Below, piece after piece: positions 19,734 to 28,646 of a stretch of DNA of 64,000 bases. Position numbers and translations under genes: made by a program. This DNA is from Georgenia satyanarayanai (GTDB lineage: Bacteria > Actinomycetota > Actinomycetes > Actinomycetales > Actinomycetaceae): positions 46,085-110,084 of the forward strand of contig NZ_JAMBNZ010000012.1 in assembly GCF_023715365.1 (NCBI RefSeq), written 5' to 3'. How positions within the stretch are numbered: position 1 is the first letter of the stretch; the number at the start of each line of letters is the position of its first letter. The notes under the pieces are model-generated. The model had not been told where the DNA came from. It worked only from the letters and a program-made list of their open reading frames with translations, and searched no databases.

Positions 19734-21161
19734 ATGGACGACGACGGCGCAGCACCGGGCGGTGAGAGGCTCACCTCCGCCGCCGGCAGCGTGCCGGCGG
19801 GCGCGCTCGCCGTGGCGGTGCTCGAGTCGTGGCGGGGTGTGCTGGGCGAGGTCAGGACCATCTCCGACGCCGAGCGCGTCGACCTCATCCGGGCGCTGGA
19901 GGAGCTGAAGTCGGCCGCGTGCGCGGCACAGGCGCAGCTCTCGGTGGAGCTGGACGCCTCCCAGCGTGCGGAGCAGGCGCGGGCCGGTGTCCCGCTGTCC
20001 CGCCGGGGCGCGGGCATCGGGGCGCAGGTCGCCCTCGCCCGGCGCGAGTCCCCGCACCGCGGCGGACGGCTGCTCGGGCTCGCCAAGGCGCTCGTCGTCG
20101 AGATGCCGCACACCTACCGGGCGCTGCAGCAAGGCCTTCTCAGCGAGTGGCGGGCCACCCTGCTCGTCCGCGAGTCGGCCTGCCTCTCCGTCGAGGACCG
20201 CACCGCGTTCGACGCCGAGATGGCGGGGGACCCGGCGCAGCTGGAGGGACTGGGGGACCGGCAGCTGGTCGCCCGGGCCAAGAGGGTCGCCTACCGGCTC
20301 GACGCCGCCTCGGTGGTCCGCCGCGCGCGCAAGGCGGAGAGCGAGCGCTGCGTGAGCCTGCGGCCCGCCCCGGACACGATGAGCTACCTGACCGGCTTGC
20401 TGCCCGTCACGCAGGGTGTGGCGGTCCTCGCCGCGCTCACCAAGGCCGCGGACTCCGCGCGGGCCCGGGGGGATGAGCGCAGCCGGGGGCAGGTCATGGC
20501 CGACACCCTCGTCGAGCGGGTCACCGGCCAGGAGACGGCGGACGCCGTGCCAGTCGAGGTGCAGCTCGTCATGACCGAGCGCACGCTCCTCGCCGGCGAT
20601 GACGAACCCGCCCACATCCCCGGGTACGGGACCGTCCCGGGCGGCTGGGCGCGGCGCCTGGTGGCCCGCCGGCTGGGTACGCCGGAGCTCGCGGGCCTTG
20701 GCCGCCACACCCGCGTGTGGCTGCGCCGGCTCTTCACCTCCCCGACTACCGGCCAGCTCGTCCGGATGGACTCGCGCCGCCGCACCGTGCCACCCGGCCT
20801 CGCGCGTTTCATCGCCGCGCGGGACCAGACGTGCCGTACCCCGTGGTGCGACGCGCCCGTCCGGCACGTCGACCACGTCGTCCCCTGGAGCGAGGGCGGG
20901 AAGACCGGGGCGGACGGCCTGGAGGGCTACTGCGAGGCGTGCAACTACGCCAAGCAGGCACCCGGCTGGCGCACCCGCGCCGGACCGCCCGGTGACGAGA
21001 GCGGCCACGTCGTGGAGACCACCAGCCCCACCGGGCACCGTTACCGCTCCTGGGCGCCGGCCCTTCCCGGCCACCCGCCGCCGGACGAGCGCGAGTCGGC
21101 GCACACGGACCGGGACAGCGCCGCCGAGCGCTACCTCCTCGACCTCCACCGCGTCGCCTGA
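19734..21161 (+). CDS. DUF222/13E12 family protein with HNH nuclease domain
   Basis: 475 aa. N-terminal DUF222 (about 15-330), then a C-terminal HNH endonuclease domain: FIAARDQTCRTPWCDAP, HVDHVVPWSEGGKT and GYCEACNYAKQ (about 358-410). The Cys pairs for structural zinc and the catalytic His are present. The family is multi-copy in many actinobacteria and is suspected to be mobile, but its function is unproven. The start at 19734 (MDDDGAAPGG) fits a leaderless promoter; an ATG ten codons upstream lies within the conserved upstream box and is less likely. Confidence 0.88.
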   Translation: MDDDGAAPGGERLTSAAGSVPAGALAVAVLESWRGVLGEVRTISDAERVDLIRALEELKSAACAAQAQLSVELDASQRAEQARAGVPLSRRGAGIGAQVALARRESPHRGGRLLGLAKALVVEMPHTYRALQQGLLSEWRATLLVRESACLSVEDRTAFDAEMAGDPAQLEGLGDRQLVARAKRVAYRLDAASVVRRARKAESERCVSLRPAPDTMSYLTGLLPVTQGVAVLAALTKAADSARARGDERSRGQVMADTLVERVTGQETADAVPVEVQLVMTERTLLAGDDEPAHIPGYGTVPGGWARRLVARRLGTPELAGLGRHTRVWLRRLFTSPTTGQLVRMDSRRRTVPPGLARFIAARDQTCRTPWCDAPVRHVDHVVPWSEGGKTGADGLEGYCEACNYAKQAPGWRTRAGPPGDESGHVVETTSPTGHRYRSWAPALPGHPPPDERESAHTDRDSAAERYLLDLHRVA

Positions 21162-21243
21162 ACCGGGAGCTGAGCGATCCCTCACATCCGGTCCGGTGGG
21201 GCCGATGGGACCGAGGAGACCGATCGACCGGCGAGGAGACACC

Positions 21244-22044
21244 GTGACCACACCGCCCGAGGGCCAGCCGACCAACCCCTACGCCCCGGTCCCGCCGCCG
21301 GGGACGGTGCCCCCTCCCTACGGCGCCGCACGGGTCCCGTCGTACGGGGACCCGGTCAGCGTCCCCGGGTACCAGCCGTCCTTTCCCGGTGCCCCGCAGC
21401 CGCCGCGGCGCGGCATGAAGGGCTGGCAGGTGGCGGCCGTGGCCACGACCACGGGCGTGCTCGGCCTCGTCGTGGGTATCGGCATCGGCGGCGCGGGCGA
21501 CGACGACGCCCCGACCGCGGCTCCCACCCCGATCGCCCGGACCGAGGAGCCGAGCGCCAAGCCCGCCGAGCGGGATGCGACCGACGCTGCGGATGACGAG
21601 CCCGCCGACGCCGCCCCCGCCGACGACGAGGAGGGCACCCGCTCCACCCCCTATCCCGTCGGCAGCCCCGTGACCGACGGTGAGTGGGAGGTGACGCTCG
21701 GCGAGCCTCGCGAGGGCTGGTCGGAGATCCAGCGGGAGAACCAGTTCAACGACGCGCCGGCCGAGGGAACCGAGTACTACCTCGTCCCGGTGACCGCCAC
21801 CTACCTCGGCGAGACCGGGCTGCCGTGGATGGACCTGTCAGTCCAGTTCGTCGGGAGCGACGCCCGTACCTACACCAACAGCTGCGGCGTCATCCCCGGT
21901 GACCTCATGGACGTCGACGAGCTCTACGAGGGCGGCGTCGCCGAGGGCAACGTCTGCGTCACCGTCCCCGAGGGCGCCGACGGTCTGTGGACGCTGAGCA
22001 CCGGCTGGGGCGGCAATACGGTCTTCTTCACCGCCGCGGACTGA
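21244..22044 (+). CDS. membrane-anchored secreted protein, Pro-rich N-terminus
   Basis: 266 aa, GTG start with GAGGAG 6 nt upstream. Order of parts: Pro/Gly/Tyr-rich cytosolic tail (about 1-58, NPYAPVPPPGTVPPPYG), one membrane helix (about 63-82, VAAVATTTGVLGLVVGIGIG), a Thr/Pro/Asp/Glu-rich linker, and a compact extracellular domain from about 140. That domain has a beta-rich pattern (DGEWEVTLGEP, EYYLVPVTATYLG) resembling DUF4352-type immunoglobulin-like folds, with two Cys (SCGVIPG, NVCVTVPEG) that could form a disulfide. Function unknown. Confidence 0.75.
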   Translation: MTTPPEGQPTNPYAPVPPPGTVPPPYGAARVPSYGDPVSVPGYQPSFPGAPQPPRRGMKGWQVAAVATTTGVLGLVVGIGIGGAGDDDAPTAAPTPIARTEEPSAKPAERDATDAADDEPADAAPADDEEGTRSTPYPVGSPVTDGEWEVTLGEPREGWSEIQRENQFNDAPAEGTEYYLVPVTATYLGETGLPWMDLSVQFVGSDARTYTNSCGVIPGDLMDVDELYEGGVAEGNVCVTVPEGADGLWTLSTGWGGNTVFFTAAD

Positions 22045-22050
22045 CTGACG

Positions 22051-22824
22051 CTAGGCGCGCTCGCGCTCCTGAGCGCGTGCCGCCGCGATCCGCTCGACGT
22101 CCACCGGCGAGCGCTGCAGCGGCGGGATGATCTCGTCGTCGGGCGTGATGATGACGAGGTCGTTGTCCATGTGGTCGGCCATGGCGTGCACCGCGTCGAT
22201 GAAGTCACCGCGCCGGACGGCGTCGACGATGCGCTCGTGCTCCACCTGCATGGTCTGCGCGTCACCCCCGTGGGTGAGGCGCTCGACGTGCCCGGGGGCC
22301 GCCAGCTTCGCGGTGATCCCGGCGTACAGCGAGGCGAGGAGCCGGTTCTTCGCGGCGTCGAAGAGGAGGTAGTGGAAGCGGGAGGCGAGCTCCACGCTCG
22401 TGTCCCGCGGTCCGACGGCCGGGCACTGCCCGTCGCGCAGCGACTGCGCGACCGAGGCCTCGAGCGCCGCGACGTCCTCAGGCGTCCGGTGCAGCGCCGC
22501 CTGCTGGGCGGCCTCGACCTCCAGCGCGCGGCGGTAGCTGAGCAGCTCCTCCAGCGTGTACGCGGTGAGGAACTCCGAGAGCACCGCGCTCGTCGGCGCG
22601 CTCGAGCGCACGAAGGTGCCGCGTCCCGGCAGCGCCTCGAGCATGCCGATGCTCGCGAGCGAGCGGACGGCCTCGCGGATCGTCGAGCGGCCCACACCGA
22701 GGGTCTCGGCGAGCTCGGGCTCGATCGGGATGCGCGAGCCGACCTCCCACGCGCCGGTCGTGATCTGCCGCCGCAGGTAGGCGAGCGTGTTCCGGGCGCG
22801 CTCGGTGCCGCTGCTGAGGACCAT
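22051..22824 (-). CDS. FadR-type GntR family transcriptional regulator
   Basis: 257 aa. N-terminal winged helix (about 10-75): IPIEPELAETLGVGRSTIREAVRSLASIGMLEALPGRGTFV. An FCD ligand domain follows from about 95, with the metal/ligand residues R..LE, H...LFDA and ...H..I.DAV..GD..DA. A perfect -10 (TATACT, 22831-22836) ends 6 nt before the ATG, so it can be transcribed alone as a leaderless mRNA. It is also last in line behind the iron/haem ABC genes, which makes it a candidate regulator of that operon. Confidence 0.85.
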   Translation of the reverse strand: MVLSSGTERARNTLAYLRRQITTGAWEVGSRIPIEPELAETLGVGRSTIREAVRSLASIGMLEALPGRGTFVRSSAPTSAVLSEFLTAYTLEELLSYRRALEVEAAQQAALHRTPEDVAALEASVAQSLRDGQCPAVGPRDTSVELASRFHYLLFDAAKNRLLASLYAGITAKLAAPGHVERLTHGGDAQTMQVEHERIVDAVRRGDFIDAVHAMADHMDNDLVIITPDDEIIPPLQRSPVDVERIAAARAQERERA

Positions 22825-22851
22825 CTTGCGAGTATAGGAAGGGAAAGCCGC

Positions 22852-23820
22852 TCAGCCGGCGATCCACTGCGCGATCCGGTCGCGTCCCTCCACAGTGGCC
22901 GTGAGGCCGAGCGCCTGTACCTCGCGCCCCTCGAGGAGGAGCACCTCGTGCTCGGCCACCGCGGGCAGCGCCGCGACCGCCGCGTTGTCGAGCAGCGGGC
23001 GGAAGATCGAGTCGCCCGAGCCGTTCATGTCGACGAGCAGGATCCGGTCCGGCTCCGCGGCGAGCACCTGCTCGGCCGAGATGGGCCCCGTCCGCACCAT
23101 GCCGAGGGTCTCACTGGCGTCCTGGGCGCCGGCCAGGCGCAGGACCTCGAGCGGGAAGGCGCCGCCGGCGGTGACGAAGGGTCGTCCGGCCTGGTTGCTC
23201 AGCACGAGCACCCGCGGGCCGTCCCCGGCGGACTCGTCCACCAGGCCCGTCGTCACGTCCTGGACCAGCGTGCTCGCCGTGTCCTCCACGCCCAGCGCCT
23301 CCCCGACGAGCGCGATGTTCGTCGTCATGTCCTCCACGCTCGCCCATGTGTTCGGCAGGACGAGCACCGGGATGCCGGCGCCCTCGAGCACCCGACCCAC
23401 CCCAGCCTCCAGGCCGTGGCGGTCGTTGAGGACGACGAGGTCCGGGCCCGCCGCGATGACGGCCTCGGCATCGATGCTGCTCTCGCTCGTGACGTGGTGC
23501 TCGACGGCGGCCATCTCCTGCGCGTGGTTCGACAGCGCCGGGTTCGAGGCCTGCTCGGGGACCATGACGAGACGGTCCGCGGCGCCGAGCTCGGCGACGA
23601 CCGCAGCCGTCTCGTAGGTGAGCGCGGCGACCCGCTCCGGCTCCGCCTCGAGGGTCACCTCATCGGCCGCGAGCTCGCGCCCCGCCGGGACCTGGACGGC
23701 TCGCGGGAAGGCGGCGGCGCCGTCGCCGGCCACCGAGGCCGCGGGCTCGGAGGAGGCGGTGGAGGAGCAGGCGCCGAGCGTGAGCAGGAGCGCGAGCAGG
23801 ACAGGCAGACGGTGACGCAA
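22852..23820 (-). CDS. iron/haem ABC transporter substrate-binding lipoprotein
   Basis: 322 aa. Lipoprotein signal MRHRLPVLLALLLTLGACSS with lipobox LGAC (Cys18). A class III (FecB/TroA-like) binding fold follows: ERVAALTYETAAVVAELGAADRLVMVPE, then AVIAAGPDLVVLNDR, GAGIPVLVLPN and the C-terminal AQWIAG. It captures a haem, haem precursor or ferric-siderophore ligand outside the membrane. The ligand is inferred from the HmuT-like neighbours only. AGGA lies 7 nt before the ATG. It follows the ATPase gene by 11 nt in the same operon. Confidence 0.82.
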   Translation of the reverse strand: MRHRLPVLLALLLTLGACSSTASSEPAASVAGDGAAAFPRAVQVPAGRELAADEVTLEAEPERVAALTYETAAVVAELGAADRLVMVPEQASNPALSNHAQEMAAVEHHVTSESSIDAEAVIAAGPDLVVLNDRHGLEAGVGRVLEGAGIPVLVLPNTWASVEDMTTNIALVGEALGVEDTASTLVQDVTTGLVDESAGDGPRVLVLSNQAGRPFVTAGGAFPLEVLRLAGAQDASETLGMVRTGPISAEQVLAAEPDRILLVDMNGSGDSIFRPLLDNAAVAALPAVAEHEVLLLEGREVQALGLTATVEGRDRIAQWIAG

Positions 23821-23831
23821 CGGGCGTCCTC

Positions 23832-24638
23832 TCAGTGACGGACCGCGACGGGGCGGTGACGGGTGTAGGTGGCGGCCGTCGGGCAGGACGGCCGCACGAG
23901 GCTGAGGGTGGGGGAGCCGGCCGGTGAGCTGAAGACCTCGACCGTGACGCCGTAGACGCGGCGGACGAGCTCGGCGGTGATGACCTCGTGCGGCGGGCCG
24001 TGGACCACCGCGCCGTCGGCGACGACGGCGACGCGATCGGCCCAGCGCAGCGCCTGGGTGAGGTCGTGCATGGTGACGACGACGACGTGCCCGGCGTTCG
24101 CATGCTCGCGCAGCACGTGCATGACGGTGAGCTGGTGCCCGAGGTCCAGGGCGGAGGTCGGTTCGTCGAGCAGCATGACCGGCGCGGCCTGCGCGACGAC
24201 GCGCGCCACCTGGACCAGCTGCCGCTCCCCGCCGGACAGGTGCGCGTAGCTGCGGTCAGCGAGGTCGCCCACCCCGAGCCGCTCCAGCGCCTCGAACGCG
24301 CGCTGCTCCACCGAGCCGGTCTCGGGCGTGGCCAGCGCCCCGACCGCGACGACGTCGCGCACGCGCAGCTCGTTGGGCGCGTAGCTGTCCTGGGTCATGT
24401 ACGAGAGCACCTGCGCCAGCCGGCGCGGACGCATGCGGTGCAGGTCCGCGTCGCCGTAGCGGACGGCGCCGGTCGAGCGCACCCCGTTGCCGACGACGGC
24501 GGAGAGCAGGCTGGACTTGCCCGCCCCGTTGGGGCCGACGAGCCCGAGCAGCGTGCCCGGCGTGACGACCGCGTCGACCGGCGCGAAGAGCGGCCGGCCG
24601 CGGTGCGCGACGAGCTGGTCGAGGACGAGGTCGCTCAT
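23832..24638 (-). CDS. iron/haem ABC transporter ATP-binding protein
   Basis: 268 aa. Walker A GPNGAGKS (about 35-42), Q-loop in YMTQDSYAP, signature LSGGERQLVQVARV (about 137-150), Walker B VMLLDEPTSALDLG, and H-loop in VVVTMHDLTQA. A FepC/HmuV-type subunit. ATG 24638 overlaps the permease stop by 4 nt (ATGA). The C-terminal tail of about 45 residues (SPAGSPTLSLVRPSCPTAATYTR...) is longer than the nucleotide-binding core needs. Confidence 0.87.
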   Translation of the reverse strand: MSDLVLDQLVAHRGRPLFAPVDAVVTPGTLLGLVGPNGAGKSSLLSAVVGNGVRSTGAVRYGDADLHRMRPRRLAQVLSYMTQDSYAPNELRVRDVVAVGALATPETGSVEQRAFEALERLGVGDLADRSYAHLSGGERQLVQVARVVAQAAPVMLLDEPTSALDLGHQLTVMHVLREHANAGHVVVVTMHDLTQALRWADRVAVVADGAVVHGPPHEVITAELVRRVYGVTVEVFSSPAGSPTLSLVRPSCPTAATYTRHRPVAVRH

Positions 24639-25705
24639 GCGCGCCGCCGCGACAGGAGGAGGGCGAGGAACACCGGCGCACCGACGACGGCGCACACGGC
24701 GCCGGTCTGGACGACGACCGAGACCGAGGCCGCGCGCGCAAGCGTGTCGGCGAGCAGGAGGAACAGCGCCCCGCACACCACCGAGATGGGCAGGAGCAGC
24801 GCGTGCTTGGCGCCGATGACGAGGCGCACCGCGTGCGGCACGACGAGCCCGACGAAGCTGATGACCCCGGAGACCGCGACGGCCGCTCCGGTGACGAGGG
24901 AGGCGACGAGGAGGAGGACGAGCCGCGTGCGGTGGACGTCGTAGCCTGAGGTGGCCGCGACGTCGTCGCCGAGGAGCAGCGCGTCCAGCGCCCGCACCCG
25001 GGTGCGCAGGACGGCCAGGCCGACGAGGACCGGCCCGGCCGCCATCGCCGCGTGTGTCCACGTGCGCAGCTCGAGGTCGCCGGCGAGCCAGAACACGGCG
25101 CCGCGCGCGAGGGCGTCGTCATGGGCGTTGGCGACGAGGACGGAGATGATCGCGCCGGCGAAGGCGTTGATCGAGACCCCGACGAGGATGAGCGTGTAGG
25201 TGCTCGCACCGCGGTTCGCCTGCAGCACCGCCTGGAGGACGAGCGCCACCGCGAGGCTCCCGGCGAAGGCCGCGACCGGCACGCCCCACTGGAGCGAGCC
25301 GCCCAGGCCCAGCGTGATGCCCGCGACCGCGCCCACCGCCGCCCCGGAGGACACCCCCGTGACGCCGGGGTCGGCGAGCGGGTTGCGGAAGACGGCCTGC
25401 ATGACCACGCCCACCCCCGCCAGCGCCCCGCCGACGAGCATCGCGACGACGATCCGCGGCAGCCGGATCGACCACACGACCGTGCTCACCTGGCCGCCGT
25501 CGGGGGCGACGACGGCGCGCACCGCCTCGAACGCGTCCAGCCGCAACGTCCCCAGGCCCACGCTGAGCAGCGCGGCGAGGACGAGGGCGAGCACCGCGCC
25601 GGCCGCCAGCCACGCGGCGCGGCGCGGGGCCTGCAGGCGTGGTGCGGGGGAGGGGCCGGCCGCCGGCGCCGTCGCTGGGGACGGCGGTGAGGCCAGCTGG
25701 GTCAT
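24635..25705 (-). CDS. FecCD-family iron/haem ABC permease
   Basis: 356 aa. Ten-helix permease of the BtuC/FecCD/HmuU type: SIRLPRIVVAMLVGGALAGVG, MQAVFRNPLADPGVTGVSSGAAVGA, and LVVPHAVRLVIGAKHALLLP (the coupling region for the ATPase). The first 30 residues are a Pro/Ala-rich cytosolic tail. It is the first gene of the permease-ATPase-binding protein series. A single permease gene means the importer would use a homodimer. The region before it carries an inverted repeat (25764-25786) that may be its operator. Confidence 0.9.
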   Translation of the reverse strand: MTQLASPPSPATAPAAGPSPAPRLQAPRRAAWLAAGAVLALVLAALLSVGLGTLRLDAFEAVRAVVAPDGGQVSTVVWSIRLPRIVVAMLVGGALAGVGVVMQAVFRNPLADPGVTGVSSGAAVGAVAGITLGLGGSLQWGVPVAAFAGSLAVALVLQAVLQANRGASTYTLILVGVSINAFAGAIISVLVANAHDDALARGAVFWLAGDLELRTWTHAAMAAGPVLVGLAVLRTRVRALDALLLGDDVAATSGYDVHRTRLVLLLVASLVTGAAVAVSGVISFVGLVVPHAVRLVIGAKHALLLPISVVCGALFLLLADTLARAASVSVVVQTGAVCAVVGAPVFLALLLSRRRA

Positions 25706-25763
25706 CGGGCACCTTCGGGCGGTCGGGCAGGGCGGACTCCCTTACCCGACCACATCGGACTTC

Positions 25764-25786
25764 ATCAGATCAAGCGGTTCATCTGA
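25764..25786. promoter_or_regulatory. inverted repeat upstream of the iron/haem ABC operon
   Basis: ATCAGAT (25764-25770) and ATCTGA (25781-25786) are reverse complements 10 nt apart, within TTCATCAGATCA and TTCATCTGACGA. The same TTCATCTGA word occurs at 27461, upstream of hemH. It is a candidate operator for an iron- or haem-linked regulator; the protein is not known. Confidence 0.45.
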
Positions 25787-25812
25787 CGAGGCGGCTAGTC
25801 GTGGCGTACGCC

Positions 25813-27384
25813 TCAGTCGAGGATCGCCCGTGTCACCTCCGCCTGTTCGGTGAGCACCCCACCGATGGCGCGCTGGGTCTCGTTGATCTGCCCGACGACG
25901 TCGTTGATCTGCCCCAGCGCCGCCACGACCCGTGCCACCTGGTCCTGGATGCTGTTGACCTTGACGTCGACCTCGGTGGTGGCCCGCGCCGTCTCGTTGG
26001 CCAGCTCCTTGACCTCCCCGGCGACGACGGCGAAGCCCCGGCCGGCCTCGCCGGCGCGGGCGGCCTCGATGGTGGCGTTGAGGGCGAGGAGGTTGGTCTG
26101 GGCGGCGATCTGCTGGATGACCTGGACGACGTTGCCGATCTCGGCGCTCGAGCGGCCGAGGCCGGCGACCTCGCCGTTGGCCTCCTGGGCGAGCCGCTGG
26201 CCCTCGGTCGCCACGGTCGTGGCGGCGACGACGTTGCGCTCGACCTCGGCGATGGAGTCGACGAGCTCGCTCCCGGCCGACCGGAGCCGGTCCGCGGCGA
26301 CGAAACGCTCCATGGCCTGGCCGAGGAGGAAGGCGGTGTTGCGCAGCGCGTCGCGGCGTCCCTCGGTAAGGGTGAGGGTCGTGGTCGCGAAGAAGTCCAT
26401 GGCGCCGACGACCTCGGCCTGGACGAGCACCGGCAGGCAGACGCCCGACCGCACGCCGGCGCGGCGGGCAGCGGGGGCGCGGACGCAGTCGGTGACGTCG
26501 GCGAGGTCGGGGACGAAGACGAGGTCCCGGGCCCGCCATGCGCGCCCGGACAGGCCCACGCCCTCCTGGAAGGAGGCGGTGAGGGTCACCTGCCGGAACT
26601 CCTCACCGGCATCGCCGGACTCCTGGACGAAGCGCAGCGCGGCGGCCTCGGGGTCCACCCGCCAGAACGAGCCGTAGGCCCAGCCGAAGCCGTCGCGGAT
26701 CGTGTCGAGGGCGCGGCCCATGGCCTGCTGCTCGTCGGTGGCCGTGGCGATGTCGCGCAGCACCCGGTTGACCGCGGCTACGTCCTCGCCAGCCTCCGCC
26801 TGTCGCTCGCCCGCGGCGATCCGCGCGATGGTCTGCGAGACGAGCACCCCGATGCTGCGGAGCGTGTCGAGCCGCTGATCGGAGGGGGCCAGTGTGTCCT
26901 GGCTGAAGAAGTCCATGGTGCCGGTGACCCGGCCGTCCTCCATGAGCGGGAAGCACACCCCGCTGCGCACCCCGGCGCGCTGGGCGGCGGGGGCCCGCAC
27001 GCAGTCCGTGAGCTCGCCCAGGTCCGGGACGAAGACCAGGTCCCGCCGTCGCCACGCCCGCCCGGACAGGCCCACGCCCTCGGCGAAGGAGGCGGCCATC
27101 GTCACCCGGCGGAACTCCTCACCGGCGGTCCCGCACTCCTGGACGAAGCGCAGCGCGCCGTCGGACACTCGCCAGTAGGAGCCGTAGGCCCAGCCGAACT
27201 GCTCGCGGACAACTCCGAGCGCGGACCGGACCGCCTCCTCGGAGGTCCTGGCGCCGGCGAGGCCGCGGACGACGGCGGTGACGGCGGCGACGTTCGCGCG
27301 CGCCTCCTCGAGCTCGGTGGCCGGGTCGCGTGCGCCCGACCCGGTCGGCTGGGGTCGGGTGGGGAGCCGGCGGGAGAGTCGCAT
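25813..27384 (-). CDS. soluble tandem-GAF protein with chemoreceptor signalling domain
   Basis: About 523 aa from ATG 27384; the start is uncertain (an in-frame ATG at 27465 is possible; neither has a good ribosome site). Two closely similar GAF domains (about 20-170 and 185-335) share WAYGS(Y/F)WRV, GEEFR(R/Q)VT, EGVGLSGRAWR and DCVRAPAA(Q/R)RAGVRSGVC, so each has a conserved Cys pair. A short MCP signalling hairpin follows, centred on QQIAAQTNLLALNATIEAA. There is no membrane segment and little room for methylation helices. It is probably a cytosolic sensor. It sits between the iron/haem importer and hemHQ, and no chemotaxis genes are nearby. Confidence 0.8.
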   Translation of the reverse strand: MRLSRRLPTRPQPTGSGARDPATELEEARANVAAVTAVVRGLAGARTSEEAVRSALGVVREQFGWAYGSYWRVSDGALRFVQECGTAGEEFRRVTMAASFAEGVGLSGRAWRRRDLVFVPDLGELTDCVRAPAAQRAGVRSGVCFPLMEDGRVTGTMDFFSQDTLAPSDQRLDTLRSIGVLVSQTIARIAAGERQAEAGEDVAAVNRVLRDIATATDEQQAMGRALDTIRDGFGWAYGSFWRVDPEAAALRFVQESGDAGEEFRQVTLTASFQEGVGLSGRAWRARDLVFVPDLADVTDCVRAPAARRAGVRSGVCLPVLVQAEVVGAMDFFATTTLTLTEGRRDALRNTAFLLGQAMERFVAADRLRSAGSELVDSIAEVERNVVAATTVATEGQRLAQEANGEVAGLGRSSAEIGNVVQVIQQIAAQTNLLALNATIEAARAGEAGRGFAVVAGEVKELANETARATTEVDVKVNSIQDQVARVVAALGQINDVVGQINETQRAIGGVLTEQAEVTRAILD

Positions 27385-27460
27385 GTCGACGCATATCGGC
27401 AGGCGTGACGCTCGGATGAGCCGTCGGTCACGTGACGTGGCCGACAGCGGCGGGAGGCAC

Positions 27461-27478
27461 TTCATCTGATGTTACGGT
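27461..27478 (+). promoter_or_regulatory. hemH promoter region with shared TTCATCTGATG motif
   Basis: TTCATCTGATG (27461-27471) abuts a plausible -10 TACGGT (27473-27478) that would start transcription about 30 nt before hemH. The word repeats the one upstream of the iron/haem ABC operon. Confidence 0.45.
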
Positions 27479-27516
27479 GAGCCCGTTTGCGACGCCGTCC
27501 CGAGGAGCCCGTCACC

Positions 27517-28614
27517 ATGTCCCACCCCGCCGCGCCCTACGACGCCCTGCTCCTGTGCTCCTTCGGTGGGCCGAACAAGACGGAGGACGTCGTGCCCTTC
27601 CTGCGCAACGTCGTGCGCGGCAAGGGGATCCCCGACGAGCGGCTCGCGGAGGTCGGTGAGCACTACTTCGCCTTCGACGGCAAGAGCCCGATCAACGAGC
27701 AGAACCTCGCCCTGCGCGCCGCCCTCGCGGCCGAGCTGCGCGAGCGCGGCGTCGACCTCCCGGTCCTGTGGGGCAACCGCAACTGGCACCCCTACACCGT
27801 CGACACCCTCCGTGACGCCGTCGCCTTCGGCGCCCGCCGCATCCTCGTCCTGGTCACGAGCGCCTACGCCTCCTACTCCGGCAGCCGCCAGTACCGCGAG
27901 CACCTCGCGGCGGCCGTGAGCGAGCTCGGCATCGACGCCGAGGGCCTCGAGATCGACGTCCTGCGGCCCTTCTTCAACGACGCGGGCTTCGTCGACGCCA
28001 ACACCGACGCCGTCCTCGCCGCAGTCGAGCAGCTGCCCGCCGGCGACGGCGTCCACGTCGCCTACGTCACCCACTCGATCCCCGACACCATGCAGGACGC
28101 CTCGGCCGCCACCGGCCCCGGCTACCGCGAGCAGCACGAGGACGTTCGGGCAGCCATCGACGCCACCCTGCGCGAGCGCGGCCTGACCGTCACCTCCTCA
28201 CTCTCGTACTGCTCACGCTCGGGCGACCCGCGTACACCGTGGCTCGAGCCGGACGTCAACGACCACCTCGCCCAGCTCGCCGAGGACGGCGTCACCCGCC
28301 TCGTCATCGCGCCCATCGGCTTCATCTCCGACCACATGGAGGTGGCCTGGGACCTGGACACCGAGGCGATGGAGACGGCCCGCGAGCTCGGCATGGCCGC
28401 CGCCCGCGCCGCCACCGCCGGGACCGCGCCGGTCTTCGTCTCCGGGCTCGTCGACCTCGTCCTCGAACGCGCCGCCCGCGAGGGGGGCGAGGAGCCGCAG
28501 GTGACCGTGCGCGGGCAGCTGCCGGCCTTCCCCGACGTCGCCCCTCCCGGCAGCTGCCGGATGCGCCACGGCGAGGTCACCGGCGTCCCGGTCCTCGCCG
28601 GCCCCGCCGACTGA
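27517..28614 (+). CDS. hemH: ferrochelatase (coproporphyrin type)
   Basis: 365 aa. Inserts Fe2+ into coproporphyrin III in the pathway used by Gram-positive bacteria. Seen: [21 protein letters not shown] at the N-terminus, [38 protein letters not shown] (metal-site His, about 186-195) and the C-terminal [18 protein letters not shown] with its conserved His and Glu. ATG 27517 is chosen because GAGGAG lies 9 nt upstream. hemQ follows after 32 nt, supporting an operon and the coproporphyrin-dependent route rather than the protoporphyrin route. Confidence 0.93.
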   Translation: MSHPAAPYDALLLCSFGGPNKTEDVVPFLRNVVRGKGIPDERLAEVGEHYFAFDGKSPINEQNLALRAALAAELRERGVDLPVLWGNRNWHPYTVDTLRDAVAFGARRILVLVTSAYASYSGSRQYREHLAAAVSELGIDAEGLEIDVLRPFFNDAGFVDANTDAVLAAVEQLPAGDGVHVAYVTHSIPDTMQDASAATGPGYREQHEDVRAAIDATLRERGLTVTSSLSYCSRSGDPRTPWLEPDVNDHLAQLAEDGVTRLVIAPIGFISDHMEVAWDLDTEAMETARELGMAAARAATAGTAPVFVSGLVDLVLERAAREGGEEPQVTVRGQLPAFPDVAPPGSCRMRHGEVTGVPVLAGPAD

Positions 28615-28646
28615 CCCCGTCCCAGCGCCACCAGGAGGAACAACCC

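Noticed and set aside
20599..22044. 481-residue frame starting inside the DUF222-HNH gene
   Set aside because: The real gene is only the last 266 codons, with a GTG and good ribosome-binding site at 21244; the first part is an out-of-frame shadow.
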